DNA of 64,000 nucleotides from Anseranas semipalmata (taxonomy: Eukaryota; Chordata; Aves; Anseriformes; Anseranatidae). Below the pieces are notes generated by a model. That model was not told where the DNA came from and made no database searches. It saw only the letters and a list, made by a program, of their open reading frames with translations. The stretch is taken from positions 311,782 to 375,781 of the forward strand of contig VXAA01000921.1 of assembly GCA_013399115.1 (NCBI GenBank), written 5' to 3'. The position numbers were made by a program, and so were the translations under genes. Positions 48,301 to 62,942 of this stretch are shown here, in pieces. Each line of letters starts with the position of its first letter. Position 1 is the stretch's first letter.

Positions 48301-51300
48301 CAAACAGATTTCTTTTGGTTTTATCAACTGCTGAGAATCATCTCCTTCAGACATTTCAGAATAATAAAAAGATCATTAAAAAAAAAAATTACAACTGATA
48401 AACAGTCCATGCAAGAAAACATTAAAAAAACATTTCTAAGTGCAAGTTGCAAGTCTGAACAGACAGCTCAATGATTTTTTATACTGCTGGTTGTGCAATA
48501 AAACAGACAAGTGAGTCATGAAATGACTTGGGTTTGGATACATGAAAGGGCAAATAGAGGGGAAGGTACTGTAATGAAGTAGCATGGATTTCAGAAGGTT
48601 TTTCATGATAATAAGATTAGCAACAGAGAGTATCACAGTCAGTATAGTCACTACCTCTTCCAGAAGCATCATGCAGAAGGAAGGGGAGAACCTACACGTA
48701 ACAGAACACAGAAGGATTCATGAGAAATTCAGCATTTCAGTTCAGTTCCTATTTTTCTGAAGACATTAATCAACTGAGAAAACTCTTGTCTGTGTGTTAA
48801 TGTCCCCGTCTCTTAAAATTAGATAGAGATAGTACCTCTCTGCTGGACCCTTGTGATCAAGCTTTAACTTTAATTTACTGCTCTGGACCTTTCCCAGAGT
48901 TTGCTGCAGAGACAAATCTCTGCTGTTGTCCTCCAGCACCCCCTGTGTCTCTGCACTGGGCAGCCCTGCTTACTTACACCGCTTACAGTTCATGATCCTT
49001 CTCTCCTGTATCCAAATCCATGTCTTGTTCTGACATTTGGAAGGAAAGAAAACTGTTTATAAATGTTAATCCCAATTGCAGATGCTCAGCCTTTTAAAAT
49101 CTGTTCCCAAAGACTTCCCTTGTAAACATCATGTTCCCATCTTTCACCAGCGTATAACCAAAATTTACATATTTACCTATATACCCACAAGGTTGTACTA
49201 ACATTATCACATTTTTAGTTTTGGTACTATCTACCGTGCAAAGTGTTTAAGTATTAGTTTGAAATTAACATTAAGTAATGATATGAAGCATTATCCTTTG
49301 TTGGCTCTATGTGAAACAGAAATGAGAATTAAAAATGCTGTATAAAATTATTATATATGCCAGATGTCATGCATAATAATGTTACAGAGGAGCACAAACC
49401 AAATATTCATGGCAATGACACGTGTTTGTGTACTTTGTCCAATATCCCATCCAAACCCATGAAAGCAGTTAGACCCAAATGCCAGTCCCTGATCAGAGGG
49501 ACAGATGGTAATTTTCATTTTGCAAGGATTAGCGTATTGGCAATGGGCAAGGTTGAAAGACCCTGTTTTCTTTGAGCTTTAGAAAAAGATCCAGAAACAG
49601 TAACATGTTAGACTATATTCTGCATGTGACAAGGATGCTTTAGGTTTTACTTTTCTGAGGTTGCAAGGGCTTTGCACCTTGCAGTACCTAAGTTACTGCA
49701 AAACAAATAGTTTGTGTCCTGTGAGCTGAGTTTTGCATTAATCCAAAAGCTACCCATATTTCTGTTAAGGTCCTCCGTGGGTATGTCTAGGGATTGTGCA
49801 AGATCAGCTCAGTTTGTTCCTCTGCTCTGAATGAACACAGTCCTGATTTTCTGGGTTTGTCTGCCCAGACCAAGACACCTACCCACCGTCAGCCCCAGCA
49901 GCTATGCTCCCTTTGTGGTCAGTCGGGACCAGTGAGCACCATTAGTGCATGATTGCTTTGATGTATGTTATACATCTGCCTTAAGACAGCACTTACACTT
50001 CTCCAGCCTTTGTTTTTCAGTGTAACTGTTCTTCAGAGTAAATATAAGCTGTTCCCATTTGGTGTTTCCTAGTGCAGGAATAAGTTTACATTAACCAACT
50101 CCCTGAACCACTCACCTTTTCTGGTCTGCAGTGTCACCACCAACCCTGAAACTGGCAGCACTGATGGGACAACACCACTGAGAACATCTGTATTTGTCCA
50201 TTTGTGAATATGTTGTCATAAAACAAGGCCCTCAAGTGCTTAGCATTTGGTCTCTTAAATGCCAGCTCTCCGTCAGACAGAAGGTACCTCCGCACCACAA
50301 TGCAGCTTTGTTACAGGCACCAGCTTGTTTGGCACCAGCCTCAGTAGATGCTGTACTGGTAGAGTTAGCCTTGCATTTGAGCTGTCAAAAGGCAGGCAAA
50401 AACAGGGATGCAGATTTACACAGAAAAGTCTTAAATAATAAAACTGAGGTCTATTAATATCCACAGGCTGCTAGCTCTGTGGGGAGTAGTAGTATAACAA
50501 CTGCTAAAACAACTCCCAGACTTCAGGAAGAAGAATTTATAACCACCTTGAAGAAGGAATTATCAATATTTCTGGTATTTTAAGATTCAATACAGACCAG
50601 GTCACCTTCATATTGGCCAGTCTGTGATGGGGGTGAGAACATCTCAGCACCTGAAACAGTGAAACAGCTCAGCATCATCAGCTTAACAGAGATGAGTTGG
50701 ACTTTCACAAGAAACAAATTAAAAAAAAGAAAGCCCTGCCAAAGGAAGCATGCAAACTTTGCAATGCTCTGGGCTGAGTGTGAGCCCAGAGGGTCTCTGA
50801 ATAATGGAAGCAGGAGAGGTAGCAGTTATTAAAAAGCTCCAGAGAGCCATGGGTGTCACCATCCTGCAGACAGCTCAGGCTGGCCAACATGATCCCAGGA
50901 CACACAAATTCAAAGGCTGTCAAGAGATCTTACAGTCCTAAGGCAAACAATACGCTCCACTGAACTCAGCCAAATGCACCATTCAAGGCCAAACTCTCAG
51001 TTAATCTAGATCAGCCATGAATTTGGCACGCACATATTAATTTCTGGGAACCTCCTCATACAAATGATGCCAAAGAGGCTAAGAACATTGTCACTAAGCC
51101 ACAAATCCGTTTTGGCCAGACAAAGTCAGGTTTTAGCAGCACAGATGACTGTCCCATGCATTCTCCAGGCAGGACTCCTCTCCTGTGCTTTCTGGTCTAT
51201 TATACAAATTCTCAGTCCAAGCACACCACATTATTCCCCATCATGGCAGCTCTCCTGAGCTTCACTGCTAATCCTGCATCTTGCTCTTGACATTGCCAAG

Positions 51301-54300
51301 GTGGACAGAAAACGGACAGCCTCGCTGAGCCCGCCAAAACCTCTTACCTCCCGCACCGCACCGCACACCCCGATCCCCACTGTGCAACTTTAGGTGACCG
51401 CAGACCACTGCTCAAGGGGGCAGGCGGAGGGGTGTTGACTTCTGAATTACCTTGGACCAGGTTTTGCCAGCACAGGACCAGGGGCTCAGGAGATGTTCGT
51501 TATCAGGCTGTCCTGCAGCTCTGTACGACTCCAGTGCTGCTATGCTTTGTCACCCACACTGTGTCTCCAGTCCATTACCGCTGCATGCATTCAAGCACTG
51601 GAAGCAAAACCACAGCTTTTTTACTCTGCAAGTTATTTGGTTCTATACCTGTTCTTTATCAGTTATATCAGGTTTCATTTCTCACTTTTTGTTGTTGTTG
51701 TTGTTTTTGCGGGTTTCTTTGTTAGCAATAAGCTTCAGCACTGCTGGCAACAAGGTTGCAGTATTTCAGACAAAACCAGGGTAGATAAAAGGGGATCTAA
51801 ATGAACTAAAGTGCAAGCAATTCCCATTTCAGAAAAACAAATTGACTTCTTTGTACTTCTTTCATCTGCTAAATCTTAAATTAGCTGGCAGTCCGTAAAG
51901 TAATAAGTAGGTCATTTTCAAAGATATTTTGCAGAATAATAGGTACATTACAAAACTGAGTGAATATGTACGTGTAGGCATGTATATATAGATACATACA
52001 TATGCTGAAGATTGTGGCATTGAATGACAGCTCCAAAGGAAGGCAGATTTGTTCTCTGGTGCCACAGAAGAGAGATTTTATCTCAAGTTGTGCTGGCTGT
52101 GAAGCAGAAAGCTATTACATTAAAAATAAGCTACATTAAATAAACTCTATAAATTGAAATGCAAAGAAAATTGTTGCATGATTACTTAAACTCAGAGGCT
52201 TTGCATCTCACTTTGTGGCCATTCTTCCCAGCCATGTGAGATCTTTCCAGAAAAAAGATCCAGCTTTTAAAATGAAAACAACCTTTTTCTTTTCTTTAAA
52301 CACCTCTCAGAAAGCGTCTAAATGAAACCTAGCTATATCCAGTACTGCAGACTGGCAAAGCCTGCAGAGCATAAAATAATAGTTCCCAGAGAAACAAACA
52401 ACTTCTATTAATCAGACAGGCATGGTTACTTTGCAATGCAAGTATGACGATTTAGATGTTGGTTTGCCTGTGCATTTGTCACCGATTAAACAGGTACACA
52501 TTGATAAATGTAATCAGAGGTATAAATAAAAAGCTTCCCCCACAGAGTGCTCAGCGGGGGTGTCATGGTCCAGTCCCATGTCCCACTGCTGGCATCGCCA
52601 CCTCCCTGGTCAACGCAGTGCCCGAGCACCTCCCCACAGGACGCAGCGGGGTGCACGGGAGGCACGAGCCTCACCCGTGCAGGGATGCTTGGGCAGAGCC
52701 ACAGCGGAGCACGGGGCTCGGACCTGGCCTCGGACCACAAGGGCACTGAAGTGGTGCATGGACCCCGTGAGGTCACCTGCTGATGGCAAGAAGTCAAAGT
52801 TCACAGAAACCACACAAGCAGGACTGTATTTCCTCTTCCTTAAGGAACTTTAAGCTGAGGGAGCTGTACAAGGCTCCTCACTACACAGAGGTGATACTGC
52901 CCTGCTAGAAAACAAACCAGCTAAAATTAAATCTCTCTCCTTCAAGTGGAGTCTGACATCATTTTCTCAGTTTTGCTTTTTGTGCTCTAAAATTACTCTA
53001 CAGAGGTAACAATCCGAGACATACAACTTGTGTTTGTCTTCCCTGTTCACTCCTCTCCCTTTTCCCAGGGAAAAATAAAAATCTAAAACATTGAGATCAT
53101 GTAAAAAAAGAATTAGCACCATATGTTGTAATATCAGGAGTGACTTCTGTGATTCACTGGGTAAAAGGATTAACATCTCCAGAATTTGGGCAGATGTTAC
53201 ACAAAATCCCATGGCAGGTGATCTATGACAGCCCCAACTTGCTGCCTTGCATTTAACTGTTCAGTTTTTCTTTAACACAGACACACACAGATATATATAA
53301 TCCTGTAAAACTATTACAAACATGCAGTTAAAATAATGAAGGCTAAAAGAAGCCACATTTGCCCTGAAGTCCAAGACTTGCTCTTGACTACTCTGCCTTT
53401 CCAGGCACAGCTGACTGGCACTGCTGACAGACTTGGCAATCAGCTTTTCCATCCTCTGAGACAGGATTCGTGCCTGGGAATTGCAGTCCCTTTGGGCCAC
53501 AAATGACTGCAGCTAGTTTTTGCTGAGACATTGGTATTTAAAAATTAAAAAAAAAAATAAAACTCACTTCTCAAACGAAAAGCACGGTGCATATAAAATC
53601 ATATTCTCTAATACCTCACCAAAGTGCAACAATTGGGTTCAAAAAGCAAATTTCAACATCAGCATTTTTCACACCTTTGAACTTGCATCACCAACCACAC
53701 CAGGTCATGGCCAGCTTGCTCCCCCCAGGAGGCCAATCATTGCTTTGGATGTACTGCAGCAGGAGGGGGGCAAGCAGGGAGTGTGGACCTTGCATCTCAT
53801 GGAGGGATGCACGTGAGTACTGGAGACCAGCATCAGGCCATAGAAGCCTCAGGTGCTTGAGGAGAAGCCATGGTTCTCTCATGTCTGCACATCACCTGCA
53901 GCCCAAAGGATGAAGCCTCTCTCACAGCCATGCCAGCTGGAAATGTCCTTGGTTTGAGCTCAAAGGGGGACCATGGCCACTGAACCACAGGAAGACACCT
54001 GGATCACTTTGTCACCCCATGATATAGCGTGCGAGGGCAGGCAGCGGACAAGTTCTCATGTCCTTAAGACCCAAAACTCATTTATATTTCTGGTCTTGGC
54101 ATACATTCCAAAAAAAAAAAAAAACCACGTTGGTCTCTATCTTCAAGGTACATAATGATCATGTCCCAAGGTACCTCCAAGACTCTCCGAAGCTCTCAGC
54201 GTCACACAAATCCAAGTCATAGCAAAGGTCCCACAGAAAGCCATTTTTATTTTTACTTTGCAAGTATCAGGGATCTTCAGGAGGTTTGTCCAACTCTCAG

Positions 54301-56930
54301 CATGCTCCTGAATTATCTAAGCAGCACAGGAGCGCTCATCACTCTACCATGAAATGCAAGCTATGCAGAATCCCCAGGCTTGTCATCACTGATTCATTTT
54401 AACTGTAGAAATAAACCACACAATGAATATTAATATTGCTGCATAAGCATTAGCACTCTGAAGAATTCTACTAATCATTACTAGTGACACAATGCCCTGT
54501 CGCTGGAAGAAGAAGAGAGTCAGACTCACCTCTCTCTCCAGACAACACCCCACCGGTGTCTAACCTGCAACCCACTTATGTGCTAATTAGACACCCTGGT
54601 CTGACTGAAAAAGGGGTTGTGCACTTTTTTCATTGTTGCTAAGCTAAAATTATAATTTCCAATTGGCAACAATAACCCTTGCATTTCAACATTATGCAAC
54701 AAGCACATGTGGTCTTGTTCACGTGTATATACAAACAGAGAAAGAAACCTATAACAAATGACTGGATAATTTTCTTCTTGTATTAGTATATTGCTTGCTT
54801 CATCCTTATATTTCTACATTCCCAGATGAACCTTTAGAGTTTCTGCCACATTTCCAAACAAACAAAAAAACCACAAATTCTTCCTTTCAACTCTACTTTC
54901 TGGATTTTTCTAGGAACATTTTGTTCATCGGTTTTTCAGCTTGCATCTAACTTAATGAGATTTAAGTATGTTTTAATCTTTTACTGAAGAGGATGATATA
55001 TAGCACCCAATAAAAGTGTTGTCAATCACTAATGTGTAATAAGTAAATAGCAGTTGCCAGGCATTAATCCACAGGACATTCCATTGTCTTCTAAAAACAA
55101 CACAGTCTGTTCTTTCCAAAGTTGTATTTCCAAAAAACCTGAGAGTTGGAACTTCTAGCACCCCAGTTACCTTTGGCTCATCCACTTGGATGGGCTGCAC
55201 GCTGCAGGAACCAGAGAGTCCTCCCCAGAGCTGCACGCCCACTGCCCCCACCCTGCCCACAGCGATGTCGGGGCGGGCAGCGGTGTCTGCACTCGCTCTC
55301 CTCGGCCTCAGCACAGCCAGCTGCAGCACCCCAACCCGTTAGTTGGGTGCAGTCACCATTGCATGCATTAACTCAGATGTTCAGTAGAAATACAATTATG
55401 ATGTTTTCTACTAGGAATTATTTATTCACCTTGGGTAAAAGGCCAGAGTCATATTTTTAAGTTTGTTTCAATTTTGTTTCAGATACATCTGATTTATCAA
55501 CAGTTTTGCATTTTGTAAGACTCCAAAGTTCTTGCATTATTCAAAGGCAATCCTTTCTGTAATCATTCTTTACAACAAGTAGGTAGCATACGAGATTACC
55601 GTTAACAAGAAAAAACTGTATATGTGCAATAGCTGATGTGCAAGGTAGAGCATGTGCCCCATTAGGGCAATGAAATGCTTGCAGTTACTGGAGATGCAGC
55701 CAAGTCAGTTGAGCCTATGCTTGTTATCTCAGTAATATCCACATCAGATCGATTTAAGGCATGAGAAGAATTAGCAAACATAATGGGGAACAGCCAGAGT
55801 TAATAGCCCCTGGGGAAATCTCTCCCCAAATGGCTCGTGGTGGGAGGCAAGAACAGTGAGATAAGGTGAGGTAACAGTGAGATACAGTGAGGTAAGTATT
55901 GGTAAAATAACCAAGAGTTTCTTGGATAAAATGATTTTAAGGAGAGCCTTTGAGAACACTGAGCTACCTTCTTTCTGGACTGGTTTCTACTCTCATTTCC
56001 CAAGTCGAGAAGAAAGCAGAGGGAAAGGTTTCCCCATGGGCAGCTCTAACAGACCTCCATCCTCTCCAGAAGGAGATGTGTCTGCCTGTAGCTCTCCCCC
56101 ATCCTGTACGGTGTCTGGTTGCTTCCTCATCTCTTTCTACAGGACCTGGAAGTTAAAATTGTTGCTGGGAAGCATATGCAAGTAAAAAACAGGTTTAGCT
56201 GTTAGGGCCTCAAGAACTGCAGAGCCAGACTAGAAGTCCTGCAGGTCCCAGCATGGGGCATTGAGCCATTCCTCCTTGGAGGTGGCCTGACCCAAGAGCA
56301 GTGACGTTTTCAGGGCACACTGCAGTATGCCTCCCGCACTCCAGCATGCCTCCCATGCTCCAGCTTGAACCAATGCTGTTATTATAGGTGGCATTCAACC
56401 TTGTGTTTAAAGAGAAACACATGAATAAGTGTTCCACATGCCATATTTAACAAGGATTTAACTATGTTAGGTGTTTTTAACAAACTATAAATGTATTCTT
56501 CAAAACTCTTTTGCTATTTATAATTGATGCAAATGATAAAAGGCAATCAGTGTGAATATTTTTTCCTATTTAAAAATCTACTTCAATTTTTGGTTTTCCA
56601 AGAGCATGAAAAATTCCCTTCGCAGAAAAGATGGCTTAATACTGTCATATAAATACTGTAAATTGCAAATTGGATTTTTTACACAGCCAAAGAACATGCT
56701 AGAAGAAAATCAGAATCAGCAATGAATAAAGAAGAAAATATTTATTGGGCCACACAGGTCTCTTGCAATCCTTTTAGTCTTCTTGCAGACATGGCAAGAG
56801 TCATTTTCCCATGATGAATTTAGTTTTCTTGTCTGTGACAGAGGAAGTTTGAAGAAAGCAAGGAAGAAGAAGTTACTCTTAGAAACTGAATTGGCAGGGA
56901 TTTTCTGGATCACTCATTTGTTCATGGTGT
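45360..56930. other. Intergenic; no gene recognised
   Basis: This is AT-rich, with GC-richer patches at about 47100-47350, 52550-52790 and 55190-55340. It holds simple repeats: A-runs at 48030-48044 and 54110-54124, (GTT)n at 51691-51703, and a 21-bp imperfect tandem repeat at 55854-55895. No exon has family support. The minus-strand frame at 45803-46141 (112 codons) is AT-rich, unmatched and not called. Confidence 0.6.
55854..55895 (+). repeat. Imperfect 21-bp tandem repeat, two copies
   Basis: The unit ACAGTGAGATA followed by AGGTGAGGTA or CAGTGAGGTA occurs twice in a row. It is a small minisatellite-like duplication with no other feature nearby. Confidence 0.8.
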
Positions 56931-56939
56931 CACAGTTAC

Positions 56940-57163
56940 TTAGCTTTTTATTTGCCTGTGCATTGTGCTAGCATCCGAGCTGTGGGACGAAGAGGCAGAG
57001 CCTGCCCCAAAACTCCACGAGCCAGAGGAGGCTGCTCTGTCCGGTGCATCCCAGGTGCTGTCAGCTGAGGTGCCATCACAGAGCAGCGGCTGCGTCGCCA
57101 GGATGCGCCTGTCAGTGGAGAGCTGAACATAAACGAGGTTCGAACATAAAGCTTTTTCCAAGT
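56940..57163 (-). CDS. Possible minus-strand terminal exon, unknown protein (speculative)
   Basis: On the minus strand, an excellent acceptor (CTTCCTGCCTGTTTTGCAG) ends at 57164. It is followed by about 73 open codons to a TAA at 56940-56942. The frame reads LEKALCSNLVYVQLSTDRR and ends in a Ser/Gly-rich tail. An AATAAA (56952-56947 on the minus strand) overlaps the last codons, so the message would need to be cleaved just past the stop. The open frame extends upstream through the acceptor to 57467. No family is recognised, and no upstream exon could be identified. GC-rich composition could explain the open frame. Confidence 0.15.
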
Positions 57164-57750
57164 CTGCAAAACAGGCAGGAAGATCCCTCGGAGAGATTTT
57201 GGCACTTTTGCTTGTAACCTCCTGGAGCATCCCCAGGAGCAACGCTTGGGGAGGAGGGGGCTTGGCTGGTCCCCTCCGGGGGCAGGAGCCCGCCCCAGCC
57301 CGACAGCTCGCCCACACTGAGGCAGCCCCACTCACCCTGACAGCCAGGAGGGGCCTGGCAGGGATGCAAGTGGCACTGGCAGACTCCCAAACACCCCTTG
57401 GTCTTTGCAGAACTGTCAAAGGCAACTGCAGTATAAATAAGAACAAAGTCTTTGAGGCTGGAAGCAAAGAGCAAGAGAAATTTTACTTAAACCAATGAAA
57501 CTCCTCTTAAATTCAGTCCTTTCTCATGTCTGTAAATTACAATAATTGAGGGAAAAAAAGGTCAAAGCTATTAAATAATTTATTTCACTGAGTAGCAGCT
57601 TGTGACTTCTTGTAGCCAGAAGAAAAGAAGGAAAAACCAGGGGCTTATCTCTACACTGACCTCCAGAAGTGTAATTCCTGTGCATGGTCCCATTAACATT
57701 TCACCTTAATACAACTCTCAACTTACCTCCTTCAGTGGAAAAAACAAAAC

Positions 57751-57765
57751 ACCACCACCACCACC
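57751..57765 (+). repeat. (ACC)n trinucleotide repeat
   Basis: Five ACC units followed by an A-rich stretch. A short microsatellite in intergenic DNA. Confidence 0.9.
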
Positions 57766-60700
57766 AAAAAAAACCTTATTTTTGCTTTGGCAGAGAAGAG
57801 TCAGAGCTGTTGTCCAGCAATCAGTCCCAAATCTCTTCTGCCCTATAAATATACAAGTATCAGATGAGATGCTTAATTAGGTGAAATGGCAGCGACTCAT
57901 AAGGAGTCAGGAATGCAATCAGCACTGAAAAAGCAACCCAGTATCTATCATTTTACTCTATTGAGAATACTTTGCCTTCCACTTCTTCCATACAATTAAA
58001 TTTACTATGGTGAATTGGAGTGCAAAATTGCCCTCTTCATATACATTGTTGTTAAATTAGTCTATAATTAGCAGTAACATATTGTACTTATAACATTTAC
58101 TATGTTTGATGGTTCCATCAACATAACCTTATTGTGATCTACAGCAGCAAGGATAAAAATTAAAATGGTATTATTCACTTTTAAGGAGCCACTGACAAGT
58201 TCTATCCACATTTACAAGCATCTCTTCCATCACATTTAGCCACATCCATAAACTGTATTAATATTTCCATACTGCCTTTTTGTGCTGTTTTCTCTGGCTA
58301 AACAGAGAAGCAGAAAAACCTTCCCACCCTGCCTGGCAGGATGGGGAGGCAGAGGGGCAATGGCTGGTTCCCAACTCCCATGAGACAGAGACCAGGGCTG
58401 CCAGGAATGCAGCGGAACTTCTGCCAACAGCATCATCAGTGCTGGAGCTCCTCCATGCCACTCAGCGGATTCGGGACCTCAAGTCCTTCAGACCCTTCTG
58501 CACGCCCGGGTTTGTTGCCCACAGGGACATGCTGCACACTGGGCCTGCAGAGCCCCGGGGCCAGCATCACCCACATGGATGCAGCACCTCCATCTGCTGC
58601 AGCCACGTATGACTACCAGGACCTAGAAACCAAGCATGAACGCTGATCTCGCTGCTTTTTTTTTTCTTTAAGGAAAATGTACAGACTGTGTCATGCTCAA
58701 CACTCTGCAAGCTGAATTTGGCCTCTGAAGATTCAAAGTGAGCTGTTATACTTGGTAAACCTGTCAGCATTTAAAGCCCATCCCATCAAACCCCACCATA
58801 AAATACTTGTAATGTTAGCATTTTCCCAAGACATTGGAAGCAGTAGCACAGAATATGCCTGTGCAGTGGTGAACAGCTGGCATATATGAGCTTTTGTGTT
58901 GCACCTGGCCAGATTTATATGTCAGGAGGGCAGAATAAATGACAGGCTCTGATGAATGATAAAAATGTGGGTTAAGGTTTGCAAAAGCATTTATTTCTGA
59001 CATTTCTGTATTTCTGATGAAGTTAAGCCTGAAATTTCGCAGGAAAAAACTGAAGCCTCCTTCGGACAGAATGGAAATGAAGAGAGATGCTTTAGGAGTC
59101 CCTGGGATGACCATGCTGTGCAACAAGCATCTTGGACCAGAGCACAGGTCAGAGAGATGCAGAGCTCCAATGTCTGCCAGCAGCTACCACAGCCAAAGAG
59201 GGGTTTATCCACTAAGGGTCAAGCTCCTAAATAAATTTATTTATAGCCTATGTTATCTAAAATGAGGTGCAACTTCAGATCCCTCTACTTTTGGGTGCCC
59301 AGCTGGAAATGCTGTACCACGGATTGCTTGGTACTGCTCCACCTCTCAGTTCCTAAGAATGCTCCCCTTTTTAAGTTGTCAGAAGTTAGGTACCCCAAAT
59401 CACCAGCAGTTTTGGAAATGGAAGCAGCAGGATTATTCTGGTGAGTTCTGACTGAGGAGCCTGTTCTGTTAGTTACTGGAAAAGTGCGAATTAAAAAGAT
59501 GGATGTCAAAGAAGAAAATTCTGGGCTCTGAGGACAAGAAGCATTTTACTGTAGCTAGCCAATAGCTAAGAGTTGAAATTATGTCTTTGAAGAAATTATA
59601 TATAACCCTTTCCATTGTAAATGGACATAGGGTTCCTCAAAGTGCTCTGAAAGCACTCACATATGGCACCAGTGCCCAGATCAGCATGTTGTAATGGGCT
59701 GCCATATAAACTGAATTCAGGGGTTAAAAACCACAGAAAGGCTGCGTGATGCTTCCTTGGGCTCACAGTAGTCTCAAAGACGTCTAGAGAAGATGCAAAA
59801 CAGAAATCAGCCAGGTTTCTTCCACAAACACCAAGGATCACCCTTCCCTCCCACGAGTGTTCAGGCATGCAAGATAGCAGGGGGAAAAATAGTTTTGGCA
59901 GTCATACATTAGCTGCACAGAGCAGCGCATGCCTCAAACAAACAAAAGATGATTTCGCACCTCCTGGGACCCAACAAAAAAAGACAAATAATTCCTCAGT
60001 TGGAATTATATCCAGTCACATGGACCTATTCCCAGTGCACAGCGTTAGAGCCAGGGCCAAGATTTAGTCCTGGGTTAGAGAGAATATTTATACTTCTACT
60101 TCATACAAGCCAAGTGCAGAATCCACCATAAATAGGTAACTTAACACTAAAATTACATTTAGAAATGAAGTCTTCCATTTTTCATATGGAAAAGGAAATC
60201 CATTTGAATACTAATAGCATTCATCTTTCCTTTACAAGCAGCGTTTCAGATTTGTAGGCTGGTACAGAAAAGCAGTGTGGGGAGGAGGGGTAGATGCGAC
60301 CACAATTCTGTCAGTCACATAATTTTGCAGTTCAAAAGTTATTGGAACATTTCAGAGCATAATACCCAACAATTTGCATTTCAGATACCTTCCATGCAAA
60401 CTGAAGGACTGCTAAAGGTTATGTACCTCAACTTTAATGCTTGTGCCCTTTTCTCAAATTAGTGATACAATCGAGCTCTGATGAGATCATATCTTTGACA
60501 CAGACCAAAATTATGGTAACATTCATGTGCAGTCTTATCCGGTACAACTCCTATTTCCATAGGATTAGAAAGGGAGAGAAAGTCCCATTAAACTATATTA
60601 AAGAAGGTGATATTCACCCTCCAGCTATAGGAATATACATGAACACTACATATAACATCCCGTGGAAAAAAAAAAAAAAGTAGAAAATGAAAATTCAAAA

Positions 60701-62921
60701 GCAGCAACAAGGATCTAAGCAATCGTGTAATACAATTCCAGCTACAATTTATTGGTGATTATAATTCTTGGTTTCTAGACATAAATGAAGGAAACCAGAT
60801 GAAGTTTGGGGGGATTGTTTCTACATGCAAAATTTGAAAGGGTGCCTGTGCCAGTTGAGAATCCAGCCTTAATTGTGAGAGGCAGGGTTCGACCCAGTGT
60901 ATTTTACCTATGATTTGGCAATGTCCAGAATGCATTCAAATACCCTCCTGCTTCCTTAAGGGAAAGGAAAATTAACGAGAACAGCAGGCATGCTCTGCAG
61001 GGATGGTAAATCCTCCTGTCCACGGAGGATGAAGCAGTACAAGGCTCCTGCAAAACGCGGTTGTGGCACGCAGGAGCAGCAGGGCAGGCAAGGCCCCGCA
61101 CCTCCCCTGAAGGGCTTCTGTGTCCCAGGGCAGGGCAGGGCTGCAGGAGCGGCGGCCAGCAGGGCCGGCACACCAGCAGGGCACGAGCCTGGCTGGTCAA
61201 AGATGGGCTTTGCACGAATCGCATATCCTCACCATGTTACAGGTGCGGTGGGAGGAGCTGCTGACCACACGCACCCTGGGACAGCCATGGCCCCCTCAGC
61301 AAGGGCCGTGGTCACCAGCATGCCACAACGGGTGCGCTGAGCTGGGCAGCCCCTGCCCACCTCCCATACGCACAAGCACCAGCGGAGCCTCTCGTGCTCG
61401 CTGCTAAGGCACCTGGTGACTTTAACAGCACCAGACGAGTGGAGGCAGCACAACCGAGGTGGTGCTGTGGACAGGACCCTGTCCCATACCAGCATTTTGT
61501 TTCGGTACCAAACAGCCCTGAGACAAAAGAGCTGGACTTTCATATTTCAAATGTGAATGAAGGGCTAGGACACACACATCTGCCTGAACATCTCTGCTGA
61601 GAGAGAATACCAGGCCCTTCTTAGGGGTCTAAGTAGTAAAGTAAGTTGAACCCAGTTATAACTCAGCTCTTCACCCTGAACCCTTGAAATCTGGTCCCTG
61701 TCCCTCGGGATCACCAGGGCGCGATGCAGAACAATTTGCCTGTGCTGGTGCACCCCAGGCAGCTGCCGCAGGGCCCCAGACAGTGCGGGAGCAAGCTGGT
61801 GCCTGCCCACCCCCCCAAGCCACGCAGCCCAAACCACGTGGCAGTCGCTCAGTGCCTCCATCCCTTGGATGATGGAGCTTCTGCACGTGGAGCTCAGGAA
61901 CTGAACAGGTCTTGTAGGCTCAGGCAGGCCTCCAGCCTCTACTCATTAAGTCCGAGCCCACCCATTTTAATGTTCCCAGAAGCCAGTACCTACCTGCAGC
62001 ATCGCCTTGCTCTTCAGAGAGGCTTCTCTGACTCCTGTGGCTGCTTGCTGCACAGTGCCCACAGCCCTCCCAGCTCTGCTTCTACATGCAGGGCTTAATG
62101 AAGCTGCTTTGCCATCTGATGAGGCCACAGATGTAGGGCTTGGATTGACAGAGGAGAAATAATAGCACTTGAGGTCATGCCACATCTGAAGTGTCATTTG
62201 TTAGTTAACAGAAGTGCTTAAGTGTAATAAAACAATCTGGCTTTTGTTCCATCACTTTCCTGAGCCTAGAGCCACTGTGAGTTCTAAACACTCTGTATTA
62301 ATATACGTGAAGACATAAGCACGGTCTATGCCCTTCACAGCACAGTCATTACACAGGTCTATCTTCCTCATCCAATTAATTCAGTTGCTTTCATGGCAAC
62401 AGCCTAGCCCATACCAAATAATGGGAGGACTCACACATTGCTCCCCATGTACCTTCTGGCTGAGCAAGCAGCAGAATCCCCAAAAGCCTCTGCAAACTTC
62501 TCTGCAACCAGTAATAGACTGGAAACCACCTACAGGCTGACCAGAAGCCATTGCATAACACGACCAGCAATTACTGCTGTTTACCTGGACCTACTGGGTC
62601 GGCCACCTCTCAGAGCGCTCCTGCTAGCAGCTTTGACCCTTGCTTTAAACACCAAAAAATCCACAGTAAGTAAAAAGCAAGGTGATGCCCCAGCCAGAAG
62701 TTCTTCAAGAGTACATGACTGCAATACCAGAAACAGAGAGGGGATCCTTCAAGCTGACCCCAGCCTTGTCAGGGGATGCCAGGACAGACCCCCTCCAGCT
62801 TTCCACAACTCTGCAAACCAGCTGAGGTCAGCACCTGCTGGCTTTTATAACAGCCAGGTGCTGATCAGGCCACTGATTGGTCTCTAATAGGCCTGAGATC
62901 CCCCTTCAATGGCTACCCAGC

Positions 62922-62942
62922 CAAACAAACAAACAAACAAAC
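62922..62942 (+). repeat. (CAAA)n tetranucleotide repeat
   Basis: Five CAAA units in a row, a short microsatellite in intergenic DNA. Confidence 0.9.

Noticed and set aside
60840..60900. tRNA-like B box (GGTTCGACCC)
   Set aside because: No convincing A box at the right distance, and no cloverleaf can be drawn with paired acceptor and anticodon stems.
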